Source: Oenanthe sinensis (Eukaryota > Streptophyta > Magnoliopsida > Apiales > Apiaceae). From it: a DNA stretch of 64,000 bases. A program made the translations under genes and the position numbers. The notes below the pieces were generated by a model that worked only from the letters and a program-made list of their open reading frames with translations, searched no databases and was not told the DNA's origin. The stretch is from assembly GCA_028671895.1 (NCBI GenBank), contig CM053809.1:4571501-4635500 (forward strand), given 5' to 3'. Each line of letters starts with the position of its first letter. The stretch's first letter is position 1. Of the stretch, positions 35,241 to 46,416 are shown piece after piece.

Positions 35241-36593
35241 CGTCTGACCCTCTATTGGTGAAGGGGGTTGAATACAATATATGAATTTACTCACGGAATT
35301 TCGGATTTAAAAAATTATTTTAATTAATCACGAAATATTAATTTTAATGAAATATTGTTCAAGTAGAAGATATAATTTTTAACTTGAAAAGTATTATAAA
35401 ATTAATATGATGAAAGTGTATATAACTTATAAAATATTCTAGAATGATTTTGACATGAATTGTTCTAATATAACAATTATAATTCAAACCAGCACAAAAA
35501 ATCTGTGAATATAACTTTGCAAACAAATTACTGAATTTAAATGTTTTCAATAATTTCAACAACTGAACTAATGAAGCCATTAGCCTCATATTTGTAGAGG
35601 TTTAAGCTGATAAGACTTTTCTAACAAGACTTCTAAAAGACAATTAATTATGACTTCAGACTTTTTCTAAATCAGTGGGCAAAACTTTCTCAATTCGGTA
35701 AGACCTTTACAGAACTCGGTAAGACTTTTTCCAAGCTCCAGCAAGACATTTTTCACTTTAAAATTCGGTAAGACTTTCTCCCACTTGTATCATCAAGACC
35801 TTTTGGATAGCTTGCAAGACTTTTCTTCAATCCAATTTCGGTAAGACTTATTGAAAGTCTTGAAGAAATTTGGTAAGACCTTTTTAAGTGGGCCTTTAAT
35901 TCGGTAAGACTTTCTTGAATAAGTGCAACCAGACTTATTTTACTTATTAAATAAAATGTCCCTTTAACTTAATTAATTCCACCAATTTTAATTAATTAAT
36001 TTATAAATTAAATCAATTCAAGATGAATTAATATAACTAAATAAATTTAATAATTATTTAACTTTTAATAGTAGAATTAATTAGTTTCTTCACTGCACAA
36101 TCATTGTAGATTTGACTTGAGTTTTTCCGTCTTCACCTTAACATTTTTCTGAAAATCACTTGTACTTGATGTCGAACCTTCATCTATATAGTTAACACAC
36201 AATGTGCTATCTGCTTCATTTTTTTCACACTAAAATAAATGTTCTTCACTTTAACATTATTATATGTGATCTTCTGTCTTGTTCTCGCTTCTAGCTTTAC
36301 CTCTATAATTTTCTTTTCTTGGAATCTTCCTGTAGTAGCCACTTGAAATATTCTGTATCTTTTGAACTCTCCTGAAATACTACTTCTTTATTTTACACTG
36401 ACACTTGAATATATTAATGAACTTCTTCCAGTGTTGAGTAGCAACTCTATCAAAATAATTCTGATAATCTGGTTCTTCGTGTCTAGTTGACTTTCTTCAT
36501 CTTGATTCTTGTTATCATATTTATTATTTACATCTCTTTCTTATCTGAGTTGTCATCTAATTATTATAAATAAGCCTAGTCATATGCCTTTCA
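35241..36593 (-). repeat. 3' LTR of element EB (family S, diverged)
   Basis: On the - strand it starts TGAAAGGCATATGACTAGGC at 36593, just after a polypurine tract (AATAGGGGAGAT). It ends near GTATTCAACCCCC at about 35241-35270. The layout matches solo LTR S (43568-45059) throughout. Between 35690 and 35930 it carries repeated (T/C)GGTAAGACTT words, i.e. AAGTCTTACC(G/A) on the LTR strand, the counterpart of AAGTCATACCGAG in family S. The exact lower end is unsure because the last 20 bases are diverged. Confidence 0.83.
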
Positions 36594-36815
36594 ATCTCCC
36601 CTATTTATTGTTAAACATTTAACACACAAATTTCTGGAGGATAACTCAACTAACAACTAAGAAAATAATACGACATTTGAGAACTGTAAATAATAAAAAG
36701 TTCTGGCATTATATTTAACTATTTTCCAAATTCAAACATGAAAGATAAATACAAGATAGATGTTCATCTAGACTGAACATATTTTACAAAGTTTTATATT
36801 GACCTATCTACGTCT

Positions 36816-39800
36816 TCAATCTTCACCATCTTTAGAAGTATCAACTTCACCTTTTTCTAGATTTGAACTCTTGTGAACAGGTGTCATTGGTACATCTTCA
36901 TTGGCTGGTTTCTCTGGTTATATGGGCTCACCAAATAACCTTCTCTTATATGGGCTCACCAAATAACCTTCTCTGTTCAGCACGTGTTAATTGTCATTGC
37001 ACTTTCTGCTCAGCAGGATCTTCTTCCTCTTCTTGTATATCATACGACTGACTTGAATCTATTTTTGATATTTTCCAGATGTAAGATTTGATACCTTTTG
37101 ACAAGTAGTAGTTCCAGATCTTTTTAGCAGCATCTATTTTTTCTTGAGTTCTGAACCCCTTAGACCTCAACATAGTCTCAACCTCAATCATGTACTTGAC
37201 TGTATATTCTCGTAAGGACTCCTCATCTAATTTTAGGATCTGATAAAACTTACTAATGAGAAACCTTACCTCATGAGGATCATGAATGATTTGAGGACTA
37301 ACAACTTTTACAAAGTCTTTGAGTCTGTCTCTTAGAAGCTCATTCTCTTTTGAACTCCTTTTAACTTTATTCAATAAAGTTCACAACACAGATAAAGATC
37401 TTGTTCTGAAGAATTTCATTGAGATTCTGAAGGAGCCATTTTTGTGGGCGTAAACTAAGATTTTCCAATATTCAAGAATATGATCAACCAGCAAATTGAT
37501 ATAATCGACTTCTTCTTTCAGGGCCTTCATGAAATTATCAATGCTGTCATTTGAACTTTCTAAGTGACTGATAATTGATTTTAGTAGTTTGTCTTGAAAT
37601 GGACCCTTCTGTTCTTTGTCCATGATCTCTCTAGTAGTGTCCCATTTTGCACCTATTTTTAGTTACACATCTTTTTTCTTTTCTTTAACAACAATAACAT
37701 ATGACTTCTGTTTTCTGTTTTCTAAGCTTACCTTCCTTTCAGCCTTTTCTTTCTCCTTTACTAGAGCCTGCAGTTGTTTAAGTTTAGCATCACTTGCCTT
37801 GATGTCTTCTTTCATCTTCCTCATAGCCTCTTCATAGGCAAGATCAAATTGTTTTTCTCTGGGAAATAAAAATTCTTTGTCAAAGGCATCTTCTTCTCCA
37901 GCTCTGCAGTAGTCTGGATTGTAAGTGTCATCTTGGCCACTATCATCAATAAATTGATCTTCAGGAAAGTATTCTTCTTCTTGAATATTTGACAGAAACT
38001 GATCTTCAGGAAGTAGCTTGGTTTTGCCCTTATCTTTCACTTCCTTTTCCACTTCTTTCTCGACTCTTTTCTCCCCCTTAGTTGAGGGATCCTCTACAGA
38101 TTTTGAAGCTCTAAAAGATTTGAATAGTTTTGCCATGGTCTCGTAAACCTGCATCATCCCTTCATTCAAATGAATCATACTTTCATCCAGCTTGTTGAAT
38201 CTTTTAGTGGATATTTTTTCATTCGCAATGATTCGTAGATTCAATCTCTTTTCAATATCATCAATTCTCTCATTTATGTTGTTTATCTCCTTCATTCCTC
38301 AAGAATGAGACTTTATACTTTTTGGATATCTTGGGTCTTCATGAGAATGCTGGAGTTCACATCATTCACTTCTTTGCGAACGATGGTTAGTTGTTCTGTT
38401 ACAGAGGCAGATGTAGACTTGGTTTTTGCTTGTGCTTTAACTTGAGCTAATTCAGCCTGAACAATCTGCATTTCTTTTTTGGAGAGCTTCCATTTTTTAT
38501 AATTATTTACTCTCTGTGTTCCTCACTTGCACTCTTGTTTATTTCACTATGACTAGGTGCATGTGTTTCGCTCAGTGTTTACCTCACAACACTCATGTTT
38601 AGTTCCATTCTAGATTCCTTTGTTGTACCTGCATATACTACTATAGCAGTTGAAGAATCAAATTGTTCTTCTGAAGCCTGTGAAGGCATGTCCATAACAG
38701 GATTAACCTGAAGTGGCTCCGCCACTGATGTAGCTACTCCGTGAATGGAGCTCCAACTTCCTCTATGGATTGGTTGCCTCTCACCTAATCCACTAATGGA
38801 TGGGAGAATTCCTTTGAAGGAACTGGATATGTTAAATCCAGGGGGGTCACCACCTCAGACAATGTAGTTAATGGCTCATAAGAGTCTGTGGTGCCCCTAA
38901 AAGCCTGTAAAGGCATTTGATACTTTACAGCATCTAAAATGTTTTGTTCCACTGTGAAGGTGGCATTGAACAAATTTGTATCCAAAACATTTTTTTCAAC
39001 ATTTGTTGTGCCCTCGTCTCTGTGTGTATCTTGGATAATTGGAGGTCCAGCTAGAGTGAGTGTTAGCAGTGTTCTTGACTCATCACAAGATGTCGCGGTC
39101 GGACGACAAATTTCAATAGAGTCACCCTCTTGATAGAGTGAGTCCAGAGACTGTTGAATTTCCATTTCAAAGTCCAAATCCTGTTGAGAGGATAAGGATG
39201 AAGCTGCAGTTGTCTCAGGTTCAATTTTCGATCTTTTCTAAGGTAGAGACAGAGTTGCGGGTTCACTCACTAAACTACCTTACTTTCTTCCTCTAGTCTT
39301 TGAAACAAGTGTTTTTCTTTTTCTAATTTGACTCAACGAAGTTGAAGAAGAAGAAACTGTTTGTGGCTCTATATCAACTTGGGATTGAACTTGTGTGTTT
39401 TCAGGTCCATAGCCGATATCCTGAAGTGCAAGACTACAATAATAGTCTTCCCCATATATATTTAATGGTAAGAAATTAAACAATACGGTTTGAGTTATTA
39501 ACTGATGTACTTGTGCCTCTTATTCTACAAGTTGAACGGCTTCAAGTAGTAACTGCTCTGCTCTGGTTCTTGAACTGGCTCTTGCTCCGGCTGTTTCGGT
39601 TGAGCTTGTGCAGGATTTGCAATCTGATTTAAGATATTTACCATGTATTGAGTCGTCACTATGGCTACCCTAGGAATTTTTGCAGATTTTTGAGCCTGGT
39701 GAACAAATTCTTCTGAGTTGTTGGGGAAACTTCCATTGGGCTGTTTGCAAAATGTGCTTTATCCTCATCTGGCAGCAGATTATTCATTAACAACATTAAA

Positions 39801-40426
39801 AATCTTGGATAGAAACAAGTTACTTTATGTTCAACATCCAAGTTTCTGCTTTCAGTAGTACTCATCTTCCTTATGATCTCTGTCAAAATTAGCTTTCCAA
39901 AGTTGATTCTTCTATTTTGGGCCACAGAATATCCAATCACTTGAAGAAGTGATGAAATGTTGTGAAATTCGCTCTTCATGGTTGGAGCAAAAACTTTGGC
40001 AAGAGTATCGAAGAAATAATCTCATTCACTCACTAGCTGGGATTTGGACAACTTTACCAGATCTAAAGTGCCTTGATAATAAATTGACTGAAAGAAATTA
40101 GTAATTTCTTGAACTATTGGTAGGGTTTCAAAATTATCTGTGGGGAACCCTAATATTCTATTCTTGTCAATTTCATCTGCTATGTACTCTGTTTCTCCAA
40201 TTCTGAATGAAAATTGAACCAGCCTGCCTGTCGTATAATTTCTGGCAGTGGAGTACAAGGCTCGTAGAGGTTCAATTTTTAACGGGGTACTCAGGGTAAT
40301 TATTGTTCTCACCAAGGAGTTTTCGTTCATAAATTTGATCCATGGCCTAAATCTGGCCTCAGTGCACTTCTACATATCAAAAAACCCAATAAAGTTCGTC
40401 TTTGCGATCTCAAACATTGCAACCAT
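36816..40426 (-). pseudogene. Extra ORF downstream of pol in element EB, degenerate
   Basis: This is homologous to 52415-55990 of element A, on the opposite strand. The ATG is at 40426 (MVAMFEIAKTNF) and the final stop at 36816-36818 (end EKGEVDTSKDGED). Fragments in different frames follow one another: 40330-40022, 39979-39665, 39483-39280, 39177-38785, 38295-37663, 37623-37381 and 37374-36994. The N-terminal segment (RFRPWIKFMNENSLVRTI), the basic cluster (IRKRKTLVSKTRGRK), the long coiled coil (38295-38100) and the C-terminal helical part are all kept. Many frameshifts and stops show long decay. The function is unknown; by position it equals the 'env-like' ORF of Sireviruses. Confidence 0.82.
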
Positions 40427-41450
40427 TTTTTAAATAGGGTGTAATAAAATTTTCTTTGAAAAGCCAATTTTAATAAGAAAATTAACAGTTAATTCGAATT
40501 AAGCACAAAATTTGAAAATAACACCCAATATTCGCAAAATTAAAAACCTCAAATCGATTTCAACACACAAACTCTCTCTAACTTAGTCCTTTAATCAGTA
40601 ATCAAAATCAAACTCAGTCCTTAAAACTTAATCAACCCAGTTCGAACAAGGAAAAAATGGGCAACACTTGGACTTGTTTTGATCGAAAATAAACATACCA
40701 GCAAGCAAAAAGCTTGTATAAATCGATTCTACAGCAACTGTGCAGTTGTTTAGAGATTTAAATTGAGGGTTTTCAGAAGTTCTTCAAAGGTCTTGTTAAG
40801 ATCTGCGTGTGTGTGTATCTATATGTATATCAACTGAGTAGAAGATTAATAAAACTACATGTCTTTTAATAAAACAAAAAGAATTCAGTTGGTTTAATTA
40901 AATCTCGATAAGACTTTCTAAAAGTCTTGCCGAGTTTTAATTTAAAAAACTTTAAATTTTTGTTTTCTTTCAAATACAATCTCGGTAAGATTTTTTAGAA
41001 AGTCTTGCCAAGTTTGAATAGATAAACTTTGTTTTTGAAAAGTCTTTTTGAGTTTTTGAACAAAAGTCTTTTCGATATTTATTAAATAAAAACTATACAT
41101 AACATAAATATATTTACATACTATATATAAAAACATAATAAATATTAATATATATATATAACTAAAACAACAAAATTATTAAAGACATATAATAATTATT
41201 AATAAAAATAATTAGAAATATGCCATAATATTTAGAAAATTAAGATAATAATTTACATACATATGCTTAGAATAAATATAATTATAATAAACAAAAATAA
41301 GTACTTATGTTATACTTGAAATAATTATCTATTAAGAGTATTAATTTATTCTCAAGATAATTTATCCAAATATTCATAAGCCCTAGGATATTATTGATTC
41401 GAGTCTCATAAATTCTTTAAATATTAACATTTAATATTTATGAACTTAAA
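40427..41450 (-). other. Spacer between RNase H and the extra ORF in element EB
   Basis: It is AT-rich and non-coding. At 40905-41070 it holds four diverged copies of the LTR-type motif (ACTCGGTAAGACTT-like words such as CTCGGTAAGATTTTTT and TCTTGCCGAG). It then has a GT-rich stretch (GTGTGTGTATC, 40806) before the ORF start, matching the layout of the spacer in element A. Confidence 0.55.
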
Positions 41451-41794
41451 TCAATACCTAGACAACAAAAAATAGTCATTATTTAACATCCCTAATTCAC
41501 TTACCAGCTTAGAGAAAGTGGATTCATAAAGTGGTTTCATGAAGATGTCGACAATTTGATCTTCTGTGGGTACAAAATGTAACACCACAGTTTCGTTCAT
41601 GACATGCTCTAGGATAAAATGACACCTTATGTCAATATGCTTGGTACGAGAGTGTTGTACAGGATTGTTGAAAATAGCTATATCACTTGTGTTATCGTAG
41701 AATACTGGAATTTTATTCAACGCAAGTTTATAGTCATTTAGCTGATTCCTTATCCATAAGATCTGTGCACAACAGCTACCTGCCGCAATATATT
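41451..41794 (-). pseudogene. pol: RNase H C-terminal part of element EB
   Basis: The frame LNKIPVFYDNTSDIAIFNN...KHIDIRCHFILEHVMN ends at a stop at 41451 and matches 51180-51493 of element A. The copia RNase H signature (SRTKHID, DIFMKPL) is clear. Solo LTR C cuts it at 41795, inside the AEAEYIAAGS segment. Confidence 0.88.
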
Positions 41795-42601
41795 TATTGG
41801 GTCCCGAAGTATCATAGAAGGGGGGTTGAATACGATACCCACTAAATTAAAAAAATTCTTTCGAATCTTTTACGGATAAATAATTTAGAGTTCGGTTAGT
41901 GGGTTCGAGTTCATGAGGTAAATAATGTTTAGAGGCTGACTTACTAATTTTCTGTATTTATGAATAATCATTAACGTTCTAGAAAATTAGCAAGTAATTT
42001 AACGAGACAAGTTTCAGGAAATATATCTTTCGTATATAAACCCTGAGGTTGCTACACTCAGTTAAAAATATAACTGGTTTCCAAAGAATAAATTATTTCT
42101 TAGCTTCTATAAAAATATACAAGCCAAATCCTATACAATATTTGTATATATAATTTTTTCTAAGGATTTAACTACCGGGAGTATTTTGTAATGGTCCTTA
42201 AAATATTACAAGGTTTATCCAGCCATTAACAAAAAACTTCGGTTAGGAGTAATGGATAGAGCTTTGATTTGTTTTGACCCCTCTTATATTTTTGTTGTAT
42301 TCTTCTTTGGCAATTTTGATTGGAAGAGACGAACCAGAATACACTTCAAAATGAGCACGTCATTTTGTTTATATATGGTGTAGACTTTTCAAATCAATTA
42401 AAATTGATTTTTTCTTCACAATGCGAAGTCATTTTATTGCGCTTGTAGAGTGAGTGCAGTGTATATTAGCCACAAAACTTTTGTTGCGCCTAAGGGAAAG
42501 TTTTGTTGCGCCTACACTCTGTGTCCCTTGTAGAGGAGCCACGGAACTCTTTATTTTGCCTTTAACTCTTTTGTTGCTCCTTAGGCAAAGTTTTGTTGCG
42601 C

Positions 42602-42800
42602 CTCTAGAGTGCTTGTAGTGTGTAGGAGCCACGAAAGTACTTAGAAACTTATTCACAAGTATTTTGTTGCGCCTAAGAGTTTTGTTGCGCCTCTAGAGTG
42701 CTTGCAGTGTGTAGGAGCCACGAAAGTACTTAGAAACTTATTCACAAGTATTTTGTTGCGCCTAAGAGTTTTGTTGCGCCTCTAGAGTGCTTGCAGAGTA
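42602..42800 (-). repeat. 89-bp tandem repeat inside LTR C
   Basis: CTCTAGAGTGCTTG begins at 42602, 42691 and 42780. The units are nearly identical, and each includes two TTTTGTTGCGCC(T) words. The copy at 62546-64000 shows the same words on the other strand (GGCGCAACAAAA, 63530-63710) without this exact duplication. Confidence 0.9.
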
Positions 42801-44208
42801 CAAGAGCCACCAAATGTAGTAATACTTGCCTTAACCAATTTCTTGAAATTTTTGAAGTATTTACCACTTAGTTTTCACTCTTCTGGCTTGATCAATTGTT
42901 TTTCTTCTAATACATCAAGGTAATTCTCTTCTTATTGTGTTGACGCTTAGTGCACTGGTCTGGTTCTCAAATGACTAACACTGAATTAAATTCCCTTGAT
43001 TTCTTTTCTGTTTCAGCTGATTAACCTTGGACTGTTGCATTTCTTTGAACACTGACTGTCAATAAACACTGTACTTTCACTAGAATCTTTTCTGGTACTT
43101 AGACAACGTCTTCATTATTACCACAACCTTGAATACTTCATTCTCCGTTCTTCACTGACGCTTGAACATATAAATGAACTTCTTTCGGTGAGTATAACTC
43201 CAAGACTACAGCTGTCTTCTTAGTCCTTTGTCTTTACCATGTCTTCAATTCTTCTAGATTCCTATGCTTCGAACACTGTCTATCTTCAATCAATGCTAAT
43301 ACACTGAAATCTTCTCATGGCACTTCTATACTGAATCTTTAACACTTCTGAAACCTTGAAAGTTTTTACACATTATTCTTCACTGAGGCATGAACAAATT
43401 AATGAACTTCTTTCAGTGACCTGTAATAGACTTTAAAACTTTTTCTAATGTCTTGATTCACTATATCTGCCTTGTCTTCATTTTTTCTTGATTTCTGTGT
43501 AGGCGTAGTATTATTTACTTATCCTGTTCTAGTGTTGAGTTATCACAATTACTATTCATACAGCTTCTGAAAGGCATATGACTAGGCCTATTTGTAATAA
43601 TTAGATGACAACTCAACTCTAGCTAATAAATAGAAGTAAATAATAAGCACCAATCAGGAATCAAGACGAAGACAGTCAACTAATCACAAAGGATCCAAGT
43701 ATCAGAAGTATTTTTATAAGATTGCTACTCAACACAGGAAGAAGTTCATTTTCATGTTCAAGCGTCAGTGAAAATAATAATGTAGTAGTACTTCCATAGA
43801 AGACAGAAGGTACAGAAGATTTCAAGTGGTTACAACAAGTAGATTCCAGAAGAAAAATGAAGACAGTGAAGCAGAAGAAATGACAGAAGGCCTCTAATTC
43901 AAGGTTATTAAAAGGAGAATATTTATTAGTATGACACAAATGAACCAGACAGTACATTTGTGTGTCAACTAAATATAAATATTTATTCTTCATTTAATCA
44001 AGAGGTTTCAAGATCAGAAGTCAAAGAAAAATCAAGAAGACTGCAGTTGAATCAAGTTCTCTATGATATTTTATTTCTACAAACCAAGTAAGTTAATTAT
44101 TTAATTTATTTAATTAAATTAATTCAAGTTGAATTTAATTTAATTTATAAATTATTTAATTGATTTAAAAAAGAATTAATTTATCATAAAAGAAACTAGT
44201 TAGAATGA

Positions 44209-44210
<2 letters not shown>

Positions 44211-44303
<93 letters not shown>
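44211..44303 (+). repeat. (TA)n microsatellite, about 46 units
   Basis: About 93 bases of uninterrupted TA repeats lie inside solo LTR S. The equivalent tract in the 3' LTR of element A (56863-56899) has about 18 units. Confidence 0.97.
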
Positions 44304-44306
<3 letters not shown>

Positions 44307-44308
44307 CG

Positions 44309-44590
44309 AATGACTTAAATAAGTCATACCGGATGATTTTTTATAAGTCATACCGAGAGACTGTTTTATATATATATAAATAAGTCATACCGGAAAAATT
44401 TTATATATATATATATATAAATAAGTCATACCGAGCTACTGCCGACATAAAGTCATACCGAGACTTTTTATATATATATATAATAAGTCATACCGAATTT
44501 TCTTTGATCAAAAGGTCATGCTGGAGTGATTTTTTATTTAATTAAAAAGTTATACCGATTTTTTAATTAATATAATAAGTCATACCGAGA
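44309..44590 (+). promoter_or_regulatory. Cluster of AAGTCATACCGAG motifs in LTR S
   Basis: AAGTCATACCG followed by AG, GA or AA occurs at about 44310, 44333, 44381, 44423, 44450, 44484 and 44577, with variants (AAAGTTATACCG, AAGTCTTGCCCAG) between. All lie within 400 bases upstream of the LTR TATA box. The placement is that of a promoter/enhancer array. Function is inferred only from placement and repetition. Confidence 0.6.
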
Positions 44591-45079
44591 GAAATAAGTC
44601 TTGCCCAGTGTTTTATAAGTCATACAAGTGTTATAAAAGGTCATACAGACTTTATTTCTCTAAATTAAGTCATATTGAAAAAGGTCATACCAGCCTTTTT
44701 CCAACCTCTATAAATATGAGGAGTTTGCTTCATTTGTTAGTGTTAGAAATCAGATCAAATTCAGTAATTTATCTGCATTGTAATATTCACAGATTTCTGT
44801 GCTGAGTTTGGAATATAATTGTAAGACACGAACAATTCATGTCAAATTTGTTCTAGAACTTTTATCAATTATATTACAGTTTTCTTAATATTAATTTTGT
44901 AATACTAATCAAGTTAAAATTATATCTTTCACTTGACCAGTATTTCATTCTAATTAATATTTCGCGAGTAATTAAAATAATGTTTTAAATCCAATTATTC
45001 AGCGATTAAATTTCAGATATTGTATTCAACCCCCCCTTCTACAATATCAGGGACCAACAGCTTCGTAATCTCACCAACA

Positions 45080-46191
45080 TTATTCTGCTTCGGTTGTCGA
45101 GGTAGACACTGAGTGATGTTTCTTGCTATACCAGGAAATCAACCATCGTCCTAGAAACTGACAGCTTCCAGAAGTACTCTTCATGTCCATCCTGCATCCT
45201 GCATAATCTGAGTCTGTATAGCCTATTAGTTCAAAACCTGTATCTTTAGGGTACCAAATTCCAAGATTTGGTGTATCCTTTAGATATCTAAAAATTCATT
45301 TAACGGCTATAAGATGAGATTCCCTAGGATCATACTAAAACCGCGCACATAAGCATTTTACAAGTCAGGTCTACTCGCAGTTAAGTATAATAATAAACCT
45401 ATCATACCTCTAATAAAACCGTTTTCAATTAAAACTAAGAGAGTGTGTCATACCATGTCCTCGGTGCTTGCTTGAGTCCATAGAGGGCTTTGAATAAGAA
45501 ATATATAAAATCAGCAAACTCTGGATTTTCAAAGCTAGGGGCTGCTCCACATATAGTTCATCTTCTAACTCTCTATTCTGAAAGGCACTCTTACATCTAT
45601 TTGATAAACTTTGAAATTGGAGTGTGTTGCGAATGCTAGAAATATTCTGATATCTTCAAGTCTTGCAACTGATGCATAGGTCTCATCATAATCAAAAGTA
45701 ACCTTTTGTCACCAGTCTGGCCTTGTTTCCTGTAACAATGACATTAATGTATAATTTATTCCTGCATACCCATTTGGTGCCAATCACAGATCTGTCTTTT
45801 GGACTGGGTACCAGTGTCCAAACTTCTTGTCTCTCAAACTGATTGAGCTCTTCTTGCATGACAAGAACCCAATCTGGATCAGTTAGTGCATCTTCAATCT
45901 TCTTCGGTTCTTTTTGAGATAGAAAAATTGAAAATAGACATTCATTCGAGGTTGCAATTTTAGTTCTAACCCCAACATCTGAATCACCTATGATCAATTC
46001 AAAAGGATGATCTCTACTCCATATCATTTCCCTTGACAGGTTTGATCTTGATGACTCGCCTTGATATTCGTTATGATGTTGTGTTCTGATAGTAGATCCA
46101 TCATCTCTCCATGAATTACTGCCAGGATGACTTATTGATCCACCACTGACATTAGTAGTATATCCAGTGTTTCCATTATTTCCACCACTAT
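45080..46191 (-). pseudogene. pol: RT and start of RNase H of element EB, with internal deletion
   Basis: On the - strand: the Ser/Asn/Gly-rich linker, then WSRDHPFELIIGDSDVG, DPDWVLVMQEELNQFERQEVW and GTKWVCRNKL (46027-45692). The frame then runs through LYGLKQAPRTWYDTLS in broken frames to NGFIRGMIGLLLYLTASRPD. There the sequence jumps from the RT palm to the region before RNase H, so the segment with the YVDD catalytic box is missing. RNase H begins (CRMDMKSTSGSCQF) and is cut by LTR C at 45080. Confidence 0.86.
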
Positions 46192-46247
46192 TTCAACCCC
46201 CCCTTCTACAATATCATGGACCAACAATTGGCATCAGAGCTGGTTGA
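46192..46247 (+). other. 5' LTR remnant and primer binding site of element A
   Basis: TTCAACCCCCCCTTCTACA through GGACCAACA (46192-46226) equals the last 35 bases of LTR S. TTGGCATCAGAGCTGGTTGA (46228-46247) is the initiator-tRNA-Met type primer binding site. A leader of 170 bases without features leads to gag. Confidence 0.88.
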
Positions 46248-46416
46248 TATAGTTAATATCAGATCCAAATCAAATTCCGCGAACTCATTCAGATCTCAAA
46301 AATTATTTTAAATTCGAAATAATTTTTTTTCTGAAAAATTATTTTTGATCAAAAATTGTTTTAAGTCAAAAATTAAAATATTTTTTTGAAACACTTAATT
46401 TTTAATCTTATTAAAG

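Larger units (their letters stand above)
43568..45059 (+). repeat. Solo LTR of family S, TSD GCTTC
   Basis: The 1492-bp LTR starts TGAAAGGCATATGACTAGG and ends GGGACCAACA. The perfect GCTTC target duplication is at 43563-43567 and 45060-45064. It is almost identical to the 3' LTR of element A (56220-57513). It includes a (TA)n tract, at least seven AAGTCATACCG(A/G) words (44311-44590) and a TATA box TATAAATA at 44709-44716. It lies inside LTR C, so it is younger than C and EB. Confidence 0.95.
41795..45079 (-). repeat. Solo LTR of family C, interrupted by solo LTR S
   Basis: On the - strand the LTR starts TGTTGGTGAGATTACG at 45079 and ends GGGACCCAATA at 41795; the terminal CA seems mutated to TA. 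Without the S insertion and its 5-bp duplication it is about 1.79 kb. Flanks ATATT and TTATT are a near-matching 5-bp target duplication inside EB RNase H. The other copy of the family starts at 62546. Its U3-like part contains repeated TTTTGTTGCGCCT words. Confidence 0.85.

Noticed and set aside
35013..35294. Open frame on the - strand starting in the EB LTR
   Set aside because: Its first residues come from the LTR end and the rest from the flanking sequence, so it is a chance chimera and not a gene start.
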